From a virus, in the IMG/VR virus record IMGVR_UViG_3300048672_000242, positions 1-30,426 of that record: a stretch of 30,426 bases of DNA; one strand, given 5' to 3'. A program made the position numbers and the translations under genes. Of this stretch, positions 21,158 to 28,694 are shown in pieces. The first letter of the stretch is position 1. Each line of letters starts with the position of its first letter. A model generated the notes under the pieces. The model was not told the origin of the DNA and did not search any database. It saw only the letters and a list, made by a program, of their open reading frames with translations.

Positions 21158-21460
21158 TCAAACAGACGGGTCTATTACGTTTGCTTCCGGGGGAATATCG
21201 GCTTCGTCCACCGCATCTCCCATCGCCAATACCGGGAGGTATTGCTTTGTTCCTGCGCCAGCTCCGTTCTCGTAACAGATAGGAACATACACTACACTTC
21301 CGCGCTGGATATGCCTCCGCGCATGAATAGCGGTTCCGTGCGAAGTCTTGGTATGAGTCCCGGTAGAAACCGAAACGGTCATTGACCGGAGGCAATCCAC
21401 CATCTTGTTCCACTCAACTGAAAGCGGATTACTTGCAGGAAGTTTCCTGGGGATTGTCAT
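21158..21460 (-). CDS. small tail-region protein, 100 aa
   Basis: ATG 21460 overlaps the upstream stop (ATGA). Short N-terminal helix (SVEWNKMVDCLRSMT), then a polar beta-like region (SVSTGTHTKTSHGTAIHARR, SVVYVPICYENG). No family recognised. Its place between two distal-tail genes suggests a virion or assembly role. Confidence 0.5.
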   Translation of the reverse strand: MTIPRKLPASNPLSVEWNKMVDCLRSMTVSVSTGTHTKTSHGTAIHARRHIQRGSVVYVPICYENGAGAGTKQYLPVLAMGDAVDEADIPPEANVIDPSV

Positions 21461-22302
21461 ACGTCAAGGAGGACGGCGGAATCATAGGCTTCATAAAACA
21501 ACGCGGAAGCCTGCTTGAACCCGGTGTAGTAATACACTATCTGGGTCTTGCCACCCCATGCAGCGGAAACAGTAGGCGGAGCTTTAATCCATTGGGTATT
21601 GGCTTCCAACCCGAACCACTCTGAAGTTGGAATACCCTCCAACGCTGTTACTTCAGAGTCCGTCCAAATCTTTCCAGTTCCAACGTATGCCGCCTTTACT
21701 TGCGCATACGTTGCAGCGGTAATCGTCCGGCGAAATACTTCGTTGTATTGGATTACGTTTTCCACGCCACGGCCGATGATGGCGTTTATGAGTTTTAACC
21801 CAATAGTCGTGTAGGCTCCGGCTGCTATCTTATCCAGTTCTGTAGTAAGCGCTGCGCGCGCCTTCGCCAACGCCGTCAGTGTCGTCTCAGACGCCAGCGG
21901 CTCGTAGTCCCCGGAGTTATACTTGTTAACAATTCGCTGAACCGCCGCGATAGATTCTGCGGTCATCTGCGCATTAAGCCGGGGCGAGTTATAGACGGAC
22001 GGGTTGTCCACGTTGACTTCCAGCTCGTAAACGTTTGTTGGAACGTCCGCTTGCGGCCCGCCTTGGTCATCTGGCGTCCCTTGAAACGTCGCCACTATCT
22101 CCCAATCACCATCGCCTTTTGGGTGGACGCTCATGGTGGCGGGGCCGCGAGACAGCACCTCATCGCGCTTTGCCTTACACTCCGCTTCGCTGCCGGTGTA
22201 ACGATACACCGATGAGAACCCGTCGCGCAGAGCAAACTCAACCTCTGGTCCATTCGGGAACGGGCCTGCGCCGGCATCTGTTGCGATAATTCTATCTGAC
22301 AT
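21457..22302 (-). CDS. probable tail component, 281 aa
   Basis: Follows the tape measure by three bases. The N-terminal 80 residues are beta-rich (VEFALRDGFSSVYRYTG, DWEIVATFQGTP). The middle is long helical (LTALAKARAALTTELDKIAAG, LKLINAIIGRGVENVI), and the C-terminus 'YYYTGFKQASALFYEAYDSAVLLDV' is mixed. Position immediately after a tape measure is that of distal tail/baseplate proteins in siphophages and myophages. No catalytic motif. Function by context only. Confidence 0.55.
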   Translation of the reverse strand: MSDRIIATDAGAGPFPNGPEVEFALRDGFSSVYRYTGSEAECKAKRDEVLSRGPATMSVHPKGDGDWEIVATFQGTPDDQGGPQADVPTNVYELEVNVDNPSVYNSPRLNAQMTAESIAAVQRIVNKYNSGDYEPLASETTLTALAKARAALTTELDKIAAGAYTTIGLKLINAIIGRGVENVIQYNEVFRRTITAATYAQVKAAYVGTGKIWTDSEVTALEGIPTSEWFGLEANTQWIKAPPTVSAAWGGKTQIVYYYTGFKQASALFYEAYDSAVLLDV

Positions 22303-22305
22303 AAA

Positions 22306-23469
22306 TCAAGATGGGAAAAGATTGGTGTTGGGCTTAGGCTTTGTATTCTGGTCAATTCTCCGGAGCGCCTGAAGCTGCTGCTGAGAGACGTTCAATTGTT
22401 GGTTTCCAACCAGCCCGGCTGCGGTAAAAAGTCCAAGCTTTGAGAGCGAGTCCGCCTCACGCTTAATAGACTTTCCCCTGTCTTTCGTAAAGATGTCATC
22501 GGCTTCAACTCCACCCTTATTAGCGGCATCGCGGGCTGCCCGTCTAGCCTTCCTTGCGGCCTCGCGTGCGTCATCTTCCTTTTTCTTTTCTTCGTCAGCC
22601 TTAATTATCTCCTGACCGGCGGCGGATTCAGCGTCGTCCATGTTTTCGTCTTTTATTCCAAGAGCTTTATCAATTAAAAAGCTTGCAGGGTTAGCAAGCA
22701 CCCCGATGTCTTTTACCAGCCCGCCGGTGCTTCTTGTTCCAATATAAGCGCCAGCCGCACCGCCAACTTTCTTGACCCAGTCAATAAAGTTTTTAAGTTG
22801 ATAAACAACCCAGATAATAGCCGGAGCCAAATCCACCATCAGCGTTGTCTTGAGGTCTGTAAACACATCACCCAGGTCGTCCAGTCGGTCAACCATATCA
22901 TCTGTCATTACACCCGCGCCCTTATCTATTCCGTCCTTCAAAGCTTGAATCAACTTCCGCCCGGTCTTTCCACCAACAACTTTCGCAGCTTCCTCCGCTT
23001 CCGTTCCACCAGAGCGAAGTGCTGCGGCGAGCTTGGTCATGAAGTCCTGCGCAGATAAAGACCCTGCTCCGGATACCTCTCCGGGCTTAAAGCCAAGCTT
23101 TCCAAACGCGCGCGACTCCGCACCTTGCGGGTCTGACCCAGACTTAGCACGGGAAGTCTGGAGCTTGGACATAAAGGCGAACAGGTCATCCTCGCTACTC
23201 CCAGCACGCTTCGCCGCCTGCGTCATCCGCTGAAACCACTCCACGTTCACCTTGAGGATGTCGGTTATATCCCGGAGGTGAGACGCATACTCAATTGTCT
23301 CCTTGGTCAATGCTGTGACGGCGGCTACGGAGAATGCTCCAGCCAACGCCGGCCCCAGTGAGCCACTGAGAGATCTGGTCAAGCCTCTGGCAATTCCCTT
23401 CGCTCCGTTCACAGCCCCGGAGAATCCGGTATTGTCGCCAGTGATTCTTACCTTCAGTTCTGCGGACAT
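22306..23469 (-). CDS. short tail tape measure-like protein, 387 aa
   Basis: Starts with the common phage pattern 'KVRITGDNTGFSGAVNGAKG', then Gly/Ala-rich 'SLSGSLGPALAGAFSVAAVTAL', a long helix with 'YASHLRDITDILKVNVEWFQRMTQAAKRAG', a second amphipathic or membrane-like stretch ('LMVDLAPAIIWVVYQLKNFIDWV'), and a highly charged coiled coil (ADEEKKKEDDAREAARKARRAARDAA). This is tape-measure-like. At about 1.5 Angstrom per residue, the usual tape-measure rule, 387 residues would fit a tail near 60 nm, shorter than most siphophages. Its start overlaps the end of the chaperone-position gene. Confidence 0.75.
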   Translation of the reverse strand: MSAELKVRITGDNTGFSGAVNGAKGIARGLTRSLSGSLGPALAGAFSVAAVTALTKETIEYASHLRDITDILKVNVEWFQRMTQAAKRAGSSEDDLFAFMSKLQTSRAKSGSDPQGAESRAFGKLGFKPGEVSGAGSLSAQDFMTKLAAALRSGGTEAEEAAKVVGGKTGRKLIQALKDGIDKGAGVMTDDMVDRLDDLGDVFTDLKTTLMVDLAPAIIWVVYQLKNFIDWVKKVGGAAGAYIGTRSTGGLVKDIGVLANPASFLIDKALGIKDENMDDAESAAGQEIIKADEEKKKEDDAREAARKARRAARDAANKGGVEADDIFTKDRGKSIKREADSLSKLGLFTAAGLVGNQQLNVSQQQLQALRRIDQNTKPKPNTNLFPS

Positions 23470-24062
23470 GCTTTAATCCTTTCGGCCATTTCCCGCGTGT
23501 AGAAAGTCCGTCTCCAATTCTTTATGTCCTCACACCGATTCGCGTCTTCAATCTCCTTTGCGCAGAAGTAATCATACCACCGGCCAGGAAGGTATCCGTT
23601 CATGACTTCCGATTCTAACTGGCCGGCCATCATAAGACGGTTGCGCAGGAGTATCTCCCACGGAGAAGTCAGCTCAATCGAATTCGCCCCGGCGGGATAC
23701 CGCATCAACGGTGGCATCCGGTATCCGTCTTTCAAGTAGAGACGGAACCGGAGATTAACTTCGCCCATGTCCAGGCTGCGCAAGTTGAATATACCTTTCA
23801 CCTTCCGCTTCCACTTGTAGATGATTCGGTCCAGTTCGTTGTTATACAAAGCCGAGAATCCGGCTTCATAGGACAACCCGCACAGCGCGATTCCAACCAC
23901 GACATCTTCCGGCTGGAACTTATCGTCCAGCGTTTCGTCGCTGAACGGAAGCCCAGCCGCACGGAAGTTATAGTGGTGCCCCAAGCAGAATGGCATAAGT
24001 AGGACTCCCCCAACCCGGAACGGTTGGGGGATGGTCCCGCTTATGTCGGCATACTTGGTCAT
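23454..24062 (-). CDS. tail assembly chaperone-position protein, 202 aa
   Basis: Lies between the tube-like protein and the tape measure, where tail assembly chaperones are usually found; they are often expressed by frameshifting, but I see no obvious slippery site. Residues 'VGGVLLMPFCLGHHYNFRAAGLPF', 'YNNELDRIIYKWKRKVKG' and 'SPWEILLRNRLMMAGQLES' suggest mixed alpha/beta. The C-terminal 'WYDYFCAKEIEDANRCEDI' is charged. ATGA overlap at its start. Assigned from synteny, not from sequence. Confidence 0.5.
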   Translation of the reverse strand: MTKYADISGTIPQPFRVGGVLLMPFCLGHHYNFRAAGLPFSDETLDDKFQPEDVVVGIALCGLSYEAGFSALYNNELDRIIYKWKRKVKGIFNLRSLDMGEVNLRFRLYLKDGYRMPPLMRYPAGANSIELTSPWEILLRNRLMMAGQLESEVMNGYLPGRWYDYFCAKEIEDANRCEDIKNWRRTFYTREMAERIKACPQN

Positions 24063-24511
24063 GCTGCGACGGCGAACGTCTTGGAGAACTTGCGAACTAC
24101 AAGGTCAAGAACGAATTCGTTGTCCGGGGTGTAGCTCCCGGTCGCACTCTCCACGTAAGCGGTTCCGGCAATCTGGGCATCCCCGGCGCAGGTAATAACG
24201 CCAACGTCATCTTTCAACGGGATGGCGGCGCATTCGGCCAGCGCGAGCGCGAGCGTGGTTGAACGAAGTTTGCAACTAAACGTGAGTTGCATCGTCTTAT
24301 TGGTGCGACGTTTCGAGATGACTTCGTTGTCGTTGTCGCGAACCATCGCCGTGTCCGCGTCCGGCGACTTGTCCACCTTGGTGAAGATGTCGTAGGTGTG
24401 CACATTGGCGCTCGCCACGACTTGGTTTCCGGGGGCTCCGAAGGCGATTGACATCGCCGGTATCCCCGAGTGCATTACTTTCCCCGCCTCTGCGATTTGG
24501 TCAGCTGGCAT
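24059..24511 (-). CDS. tail tube-like protein, 150 aa
   Basis: Compact, beta-rich, Thr/Val/Ala-rich: 'SIAFGAPGNQVVASANVHTY', 'KRRTNKTMQLTFSCKLRST', 'GVITCAGDAQIAGTAYVES', ending 'EFVLDLVVRKFSK'. Tail tubes and related head-tail adaptors of this size are beta-sandwich proteins with such composition. Its location just before the chaperone-position gene and tape measure supports tail tube. No catalytic residues. Confidence 0.55.
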   Translation of the reverse strand: MPADQIAEAGKVMHSGIPAMSIAFGAPGNQVVASANVHTYDIFTKVDKSPDADTAMVRDNDNEVISKRRTNKTMQLTFSCKLRSTTLALALAECAAIPLKDDVGVITCAGDAQIAGTAYVESATGSYTPDNEFVLDLVVRKFSKTFAVAA

Positions 24512-24514
24512 AAC

Positions 24515-24667
24515 TTACTTACCTTTCTTAGTTGGTTCCACAACGATGGCGTTCACAACGTGCTCGCCGTGGTTGAGGACTACGGTGTTGGTTTTCTCGT
24601 CAACGCACACCGCGTCAACGATGACCCCTTTTGGGTATTCGATTTTGACTTGTTCTCCGTTTTTCAT
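24515..24667 (-). CDS. small hypothetical protein, 50 aa
   Basis: Short gene between the 120-aa and 150-aa tail genes. ATG 24667, stop TAA 24517-24515, then GTTATG, which starts the tube-like gene. The peptide is 'MKNGEQVKIEYPKGVIVD' plus beta-strand-like 'AVCVDEKTNTVVLNHGEHVVNAIVVEP', ending in the basic KKGK. It looks like one small beta-barrel unit. Function unknown; position suggests a minor tail or assembly factor. Confidence 0.65.
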   Translation of the reverse strand: MKNGEQVKIEYPKGVIVDAVCVDEKTNTVVLNHGEHVVNAIVVEPTKKGK

Positions 24668-24677
24668 GTTTCCTTTA

Positions 24678-25040
24678 TCACGCCTCGACGGCTGCGACCA
24701 GAACGCGGCATGCGGCTGTATCGGCTTTGGCGTAAATCGTTGCCCCTGCCGGGGAGATGAGCATAGAGACCCCGGGGAGCAGCTTCATCTCGGTGGGCGG
24801 GTTGGTAAATCCAACCAAGACGAAGTTGGTAGCGTCAAGGTTGGTAAGCATGAGCGCTGCCGGTGCTCCGGTAATTTCACCGAGCGCAATCAATTCCGCA
24901 GCGGCGAACCCAATCAGCTGGGTCGCTTGAAGCGTATCGTCTCCGGCCATCGTGAGAGACTTTACTTGCGCTCCGGGATTTACAACCGCGCCACCCTTTC
25001 GGGCTACCAGATTGACCGTGATTGAGACTTCGTTTGCCAT
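24678..25040 (-). CDS. small virion-type protein, 120 aa
   Basis: Hydrophobic beta-rich, Ala/Leu/Val-rich: 'SITVNLVARKGGAVVNPGAQ', 'FVLVGFTNPPTEMKLLPGVS', 'CRVLVAAVEA'. It resembles small virion proteins such as tail or decoration proteins, and its single compact domain fits a tail assembly role. It follows the terminator-position gene by four bases. No specific family recognised. Confidence 0.5.
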   Translation of the reverse strand: MANEVSITVNLVARKGGAVVNPGAQVKSLTMAGDDTLQATQLIGFAAAELIALGEITGAPAALMLTNLDATNFVLVGFTNPPTEMKLLPGVSMLISPAGATIYAKADTAACRVLVAAVEA

Positions 25041-25044
25041 AAAG

Positions 25045-25512
25045 TTATGATGTGATTACCGCGCACTTGACCGTTAGTTCAATGGACGAATAGAAATTAC
25101 ACGAACCTTCATCGTTGGAACTTGTCTTGATATCCCGCCCCTTGTTCACGTAGGTAACAAGGAATCCCACCGGAGCCACAGCGTTCAGGCTCGTTATCAA
25201 ATCCGCCGTGGCGATACACAAGATATTGCGCAGGCTGGTAAGTCTCAGCTTGTGCTTTTCCAAGTCGGCAGCCAAGCTTGGAGTTGCCCATATCGTCTTG
25301 AGTCCAACCTCAACTCCCAGCTCGAAATTGCCAAGCGTATAGTCCGGAACCTTTCCGCCTTCGCAGATTACTACGCATCGGTCAGCGTCGTCCACTGCCA
25401 TCGGGTCATAGAAAGACACAATCGGAATTCCTCCGATGTCTAAGTTATTATCCTCCTGCCTGGCCAAAAGGAATGTAAGGAACGTATCGCAGAGTTGGAA
25501 TTCGGGAATCAT
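25045..25512 (-). CDS. tail terminator-position protein, 155 aa
   Basis: I start it at ATG 25512, which overlaps the previous stop as ATGA; longer versions would extend into that gene. The protein is alpha/beta mixed: 'IPEFQLCDTFLTFLLARQED', 'VVICEGGKVPDYTLGNFELGVEV', 'LRLTSLRNILCIATADLITSL', 'GFLVTYVNKGRD' and 'FYSSIELTVKCAVI'. Size and position between the gp10-like protein and the tube-like genes match tail terminator proteins of siphophages. Assigned from synteny. Confidence 0.5.
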   Translation of the reverse strand: MIPEFQLCDTFLTFLLARQEDNNLDIGGIPIVSFYDPMAVDDADRCVVICEGGKVPDYTLGNFELGVEVGLKTIWATPSLAADLEKHKLRLTSLRNILCIATADLITSLNAVAPVGFLVTYVNKGRDIKTSSNDEGSCNFYSSIELTVKCAVITS

Positions 25513-26327
25513 TTCTTTAAGTCTCGTTGGAGCTTGCGTTGCAGGTCTGCGGTTATAGCTCGCGCGCGCCCCGCTATTGACGCGGAGATAATTCTGTCCG
25601 GGTCTCCAGCGCTTGCCCACTCGCTCCGGTTATTGAAAGTGATTTCAATCTTTCCGTCCGAAAAGATATTGACTCCGTGGCCGGCACGAAGGTGACGTCC
25701 AACCCAGTTACCTGGAGAAACCTTTCCGCCCAGACGGACGAATCCTTCAGCCCATCCGCCCCGCGCTTGGCCAACCATCTTCTGCTTGGCCTTGACAAAC
25801 TTATTAAAGACCTGCTGCGGAACCGGATACTTGGATATGACGGTCAGCTTACCGCGCACGTCGTCCTTGCGGGACTTCGGCTTGTCTCCATACTTTCCGC
25901 GCACCTTCTTCATCCACTCGGTGTCCGGCTGCGGGTTGAACTTCACCTCCGGGACGGCGTGGCCGGAGAAGATGAACCGGATGGGCGAGTTGAGATTCCG
26001 CTTTCCTTGCGCATATTTCACAGCCCGGTTAAAGACGGGAGCGGAAACCGGGAGGAAAATGGCGCGAGCCTCGCGGAGGATAGCTCTCTCACCTATCGCC
26101 TTCGCGCTTAGATTGGCAATGGCGGGGTCAGAGAGGCTGGAACCCTCCCGGAGTAGCTTTACCAGCTCCTTGCCCTTAAATGGCGGTGTGCGGCTTATTA
26201 GCTCTCGGGCGAGGAGCCGTGACTGCGACTTGAAAGTGGCGTCACGGTCAGACTTGAACAACCTGACCTTTTCGTTTATCAGGTCAACGAACTTCTTTTC
26301 TTCAACTATGAATCTTACTCCACTCAT
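25509..26327 (-). CDS. HK97-gp10-like tail completion protein, 272 aa
   Basis: Starts at ATG 26327 with a four-base overlap. The N-terminal part 'VRFIVEEKKFVDLINEKVRLFKS' is followed by helical, basic 'QSRLLARELISRTPPFKGKE' and several Lys/Arg patches. A C-terminal segment, 'GKIEITFNNRSEWASAGDPDRI', then a helical end 'RARAITADLQRKLQRDLKK'. Basic helical proteins in this position (head-tail joining, before the tail genes) resemble phage HK97 gp10-type proteins; at 272 aa it is longer than most. Confidence rests on order and composition. Confidence 0.5.
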   Translation of the reverse strand: MSGVRFIVEEKKFVDLINEKVRLFKSDRDATFKSQSRLLARELISRTPPFKGKELVKLLREGSSLSDPAIANLSAKAIGERAILREARAIFLPVSAPVFNRAVKYAQGKRNLNSPIRFIFSGHAVPEVKFNPQPDTEWMKKVRGKYGDKPKSRKDDVRGKLTVISKYPVPQQVFNKFVKAKQKMVGQARGGWAEGFVRLGGKVSPGNWVGRHLRAGHGVNIFSDGKIEITFNNRSEWASAGDPDRIISASIAGRARAITADLQRKLQRDLKK

Positions 26328-26653
26328 TGCACGGGAAGCCGCTGAGCCTCGCAAATCCAAGTAGCGTAGATGGGGTCATAATCATCGGTCAGCTTCAGAA
26401 CCTTGAAGCTCCGTCCGTAACCCCTGTCCACCATAATCTGGACGGTTCGTGCATCGTCCACGTCATCCTCCAGCGCGGTGATTTTCACATAAACCGGATT
26501 CCTTCCCCGCGCCAGCTGGTAAGGTTCAGCCATCGGAGGAAGGTCTTCAACCAATACCTTGAACGTGGCTACATTATCAGCCAATACTTCCACCCCGGAC
26601 ACCTTTAAGTGCGCCCGGAATCCCCTTACCTGTATTTGCTGTTCAACGTTCAT
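26324..26653 (-). CDS. head-tail joining-position protein, 109 aa
   Basis: The first structural gene of this block in reading order, overlapping the gp10-like gene. 'NVEQQIQVRGFRAHLKVSGVEVL', 'NVATFKVLVEDLPPMAE', 'VDDARTVQIMVDRGYGRSFKVLKLTDDY' and 'YATWICEAQRLPVQ' alternate beta and helix. Size and place fit a head-tail connector or stopper protein. No motif identifies it. Confidence 0.5.
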   Translation of the reverse strand: MNVEQQIQVRGFRAHLKVSGVEVLADNVATFKVLVEDLPPMAEPYQLARGRNPVYVKITALEDDVDDARTVQIMVDRGYGRSFKVLKLTDDYDPIYATWICEAQRLPVQ

Positions 26654-26672
26654 GGTCTATCAGTTCCCCGGA

Positions 26673-26903
26673 TTAGGGCACAGGGTCAGGTTCCACTCGG
26701 TATTCGGGCGGTGGCTCGTTGGCCGTGTAAGCGTCGCGAAGGGAATCCACATGCGCGGCGATGGCGTCCTGTTGCGCCTTGGTGATAACACCCATCCCGA
26801 AAAGGGTGTCAAGGAACTGCTTCGCCTCAGTGACAAACTTGGCGATGTCTGGAGTAACGGCGATGCCGGCCTGAATGAGCTGAACTACGAATAGTATGTT
26901 CAT
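26673..26903 (-). CDS. small holin-like/membrane-associated protein, 76 aa
   Basis: Begins with a hydrophobic helix (NILFVVQLIQAGIAVTPDIAKFV), then amphipathic (EAKQFLDTLFGMGVITKAQQDAIAAHVDSL), ending in an acidic Pro-rich tail (EPPPEYRVEPDPVP). One short membrane or interfacial segment and small size resemble phage lysis or membrane-associated proteins. It sits in the lysis-like block between the holin-like fusion and the structural genes. Uncertain. Confidence 0.5.
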   Translation of the reverse strand: MNILFVVQLIQAGIAVTPDIAKFVTEAKQFLDTLFGMGVITKAQQDAIAAHVDSLRDAYTANEPPPEYRVEPDPVP

Positions 26904-26910
26904 AAATTTA

Positions 26911-26926
26911 GTTACCTGTAGGTTAC
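26911..26926. repeat. dispersed palindrome, copy 3 (supplies a stop codon)
   Basis: GTTACCTGTAGGTTAC on the plus strand. Read on the minus strand it is GTAACCTACAGGTAAC, and the TAA inside it (26925-26923) is the stop codon of the 26923-27627 gene. It lies between two lysis-type genes. Confidence 0.75.
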
Positions 26927-27627
26927 TTTTGGGTTTGTGGAATTACCGTGACAGCCGCAGCCGTTAATGCTTGAAGCTTGGACAGCGCCGACTGCATAGT
27001 GGAGAGTCCTGCTGGAGTTGGATACAACTTGTAAGCCTCCCGTGCCTTCGTATAGTCGCCGACAACCTTCCATGCCTCGATGCGCATCTTATCAAGCTGA
27101 AGCTTGATGTTCGGGTCTAGCTTCCAAAGCAATTCCCGGTTCTTGATTTCAATATTGGATACCGTCCGGAAGCCGCTATCCGCAATGGCAAAGGATGAGT
27201 CAGCGGCGAACAGGGCGAAGTCCGATTCGATTACTTGGACTTGATTTGTTGAAACGATGCCGGCGGCGTTAGTCTGATAAGATGGGACGGTTGGAGCATA
27301 AGCACCTCCAAATTCTAGCCGGGAGGTTCCGGACGCACACCCCGTCGCAAACGTCGCCAGCGCCCATATGGCGAGTCCAAACGCCAAAACCAGGCCGAGA
27401 TACCCGGCTGTGCCTTTTGGCGCATGCGGCGTCACTGTGCCATCTGGTTGCGCAATTAGTTTCGGGGTATTGGAACCCCAAAAGATAGCGCGGAAGATTC
27501 CGACAATTCCACCGCCCTGGACAATGGCGTAGAATGCACGAGTGAGGTATGGGAATACCGCGACTAGCAGGATTGCCCACCCCCGGTATTTTTCGGGGAG
27601 CATGTTGATTACTGGGATGTCGTTCAT
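26923..27627 (-). CDS. membrane protein, possible holin-lipoprotein fusion, 234 aa
   Basis: I use ATG 27627 (MNDIPVINMLPEKYRGW), since the N-terminal extension to 27747 is Cys-rich nonsense and overlaps the upstream gene; an A-rich leader precedes this ATG. Segments: TM1 'WAILLVAVFPYLTRAFYAIV' (17-36), a Gly-rich loop, TM2 'GYLGLVLAFGLAIWALATFA' (75-94), then 'TGCASG' with C97 like a lipobox. The C-terminal region is helical (NIEIKNRELLWKLDPNIKLQLDKMR). A holin-like membrane part followed by a lipoprotein-like cleavage site and coiled region could be a lysis or spanin-type protein. The stop is inside a dispersed palindrome. Confidence 0.6.
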   Translation of the reverse strand: MNDIPVINMLPEKYRGWAILLVAVFPYLTRAFYAIVQGGGIVGIFRAIFWGSNTPKLIAQPDGTVTPHAPKGTAGYLGLVLAFGLAIWALATFATGCASGTSRLEFGGAYAPTVPSYQTNAAGIVSTNQVQVIESDFALFAADSSFAIADSGFRTVSNIEIKNRELLWKLDPNIKLQLDKMRIEAWKVVGDYTKAREAYKLYPTPAGLSTMQSALSKLQALTAAAVTVIPQTQK

Positions 27628-27659
27628 TGTTTGTTCTTTCGTTTTTTGTTTTGTTTGAG

Positions 27660-28010
27660 TTATGGACCTTTTACATGGGACAGCGCATAGCCAATTACAG
27701 AACCAAGAGCAGATGAAGCTGCGAACAGGGCGCACAATACCTTCCACCCGCCACGAGCTTCAGCCCGTGTCACTTCCAGGGATTCAACGCGCTGGACTAA
27801 TGCCTCGTGGAAGACGCAAGGCGTCCCACGTGTGGCAGATATGGTCGTCGCTAGGTGCATGACTTTCAAAGAAAGAGAGTTTGACGCCTCAGTGTTTTGC
27901 TTCAACGCCTCGGTTTGCTCTCCCGATATCCGGAACAGCGTCGCAATCTGCTCGTCATGTCGTGCGCTGGCGATTTCAGCATTAGTAAGTCGTCCTTCCA
28001 TATCATTCAT
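27660..28010 (-). CDS. coiled-coil protein with C-terminal TM (holin/spanin-type), 116 aa
   Basis: Long helical N-terminal region rich in Ala, Glu and Ser (NAEIASARHDEQIATLF, EALKQNTEASNSLSLKV), then a C-terminal single TM (GGWKVLCALFAASSALGSVIGYAL) and a short basic tail (SHVKGP). This one-TM, coiled-coil layout is frequent in phage lysis blocks (holin or i-spanin-like). It overlaps the Fis-like gene by eight bases. No endolysin is visible nearby. Confidence 0.6.
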   Translation of the reverse strand: MNDMEGRLTNAEIASARHDEQIATLFRISGEQTEALKQNTEASNSLSLKVMHLATTISATRGTPCVFHEALVQRVESLEVTRAEARGGWKVLCALFAASSALGSVIGYALSHVKGP

Positions 28011-28263
28011 GGTGCGCCATCGTCCTTTCGCTTTTCTTCCGCCGTCGCCACAGCGTCGCCGGGTTGACTTTCAAAATCTTCGCGGCCTCGGCCAGCGTCG
28101 CGGAGTAATCAATCACGTTCTGGATGTGCCCAGCCTTTACTTCACGCATGGGAAGCAGCAACAGCGGCACGCGCTTGGGTGGCTCCGGTTCCTGGCCGTA
28201 TTGGTCGAGCCATTGCTTCGCTATCGCCTGCCACTCGCCTGGCGGGCAGTGGTTTCCGAGCAT
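28003..28263 (-). CDS. small protein with Fis-like C-terminal HTH, 86 aa
   Basis: I choose ATG 28263; the longer ORF to 28428 would overlap the lipoprotein gene by about 145 bases. The N-terminal 'MLGNHCPPGEWQAIAKQWLDQ' is unknown. The C-terminus 'AGHIQNVIDYSATLAEAAKILKVNPATLWRRRKK' matches a Fis-type helix-turn-helix with its typical 'TLAEAAKxLxVxxxTLWRRRK' ending. Fis-like HTHs occur in transcriptional activators. Here it may regulate late genes or bind DNA during packaging. The regulatory role is inference. Confidence 0.6.
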   Translation of the reverse strand: MLGNHCPPGEWQAIAKQWLDQYGQEPEPPKRVPLLLLPMREVKAGHIQNVIDYSATLAEAAKILKVNPATLWRRRKKSERTMAHHE

Positions 28264-28283
28264 GTGCAATGGGATCAGGCCGT

Positions 28284-28694
28284 TCACCACAGTCCTTTCC
28301 AAGCGCACCGGAAGAACCCGCTGCTCGTTGTGTTCGTCGTCGCCACCTGAAACTCGCGCCACAAGCCATTGGTCGGCACGGGCGGGCAGGAGTTCGTTGC
28401 CTGCCAGATGCGCTCCCATGTCACGCAATTCGTGCTGCGTTCAACCCAGACCAGTTTCGCGTTGGGCTGGTTCGTGAGCGTCAAATCGCGCACAGTGACC
28501 GAGAACGGAAAGCTGTTGGTTCCCGGCGCTACTGGAGCGACTGCCTCACGTCGCGCAATCGTGGCAGCACCCGGCGGCAGCGGCACTTCGCAACTCAACG
28601 GCGTGCGACCGGCGCAACCGCACAACATCAGCAGCACCGTGCCAAGGAGCAGGTTGAACGCGATAATCGACCAGATTGGCGGGATGTTTTTCAC
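28284..28694 (-). CDS. putative lipoprotein, 136 aa
   Basis: GTG 28694 overlaps the tail-fibre stop (GTGA). The N-terminus is a signal: 'PPIWSIIAFNLLLGTVLLMLCGC' with a lipobox-like L-C-G-C (C27). The mature part is Thr/Asn-rich and contains 'VWVERSTNCVTWERIWQATN' and 'FQVATTNTTSSGFFRC'. The 'STN..TW' plus later aromatic pattern resembles repeats I know from Verrucomicrobiota surface proteins, with a beta-sandwich look. Likely an outer-membrane lipoprotein made during infection, for example in superinfection exclusion or lysis; this is inference. Confidence 0.6.
   Translation of the reverse strand: MKNIPPIWSIIAFNLLLGTVLLMLCGCAGRTPLSCEVPLPPGAATIARREAVAPVAPGTNSFPFSVTVRDLTLTNQPNAKLVWVERSTNCVTWERIWQATNSCPPVPTNGLWREFQVATTNTTSSGFFRCAWKGLW

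Noticed and set aside
27628-27747. 40-residue Cys/Trp-rich extension of the holin-like gene
   Set aside because: It overlaps the coiled-coil gene and lacks the A-rich leader that precedes ATG 27627.
28264-28428. N-terminal extension of the Fis-like gene
   Set aside because: It overlaps the lipoprotein gene in another frame by about 145 bases; ATG 28263 gives a compact HTH protein.
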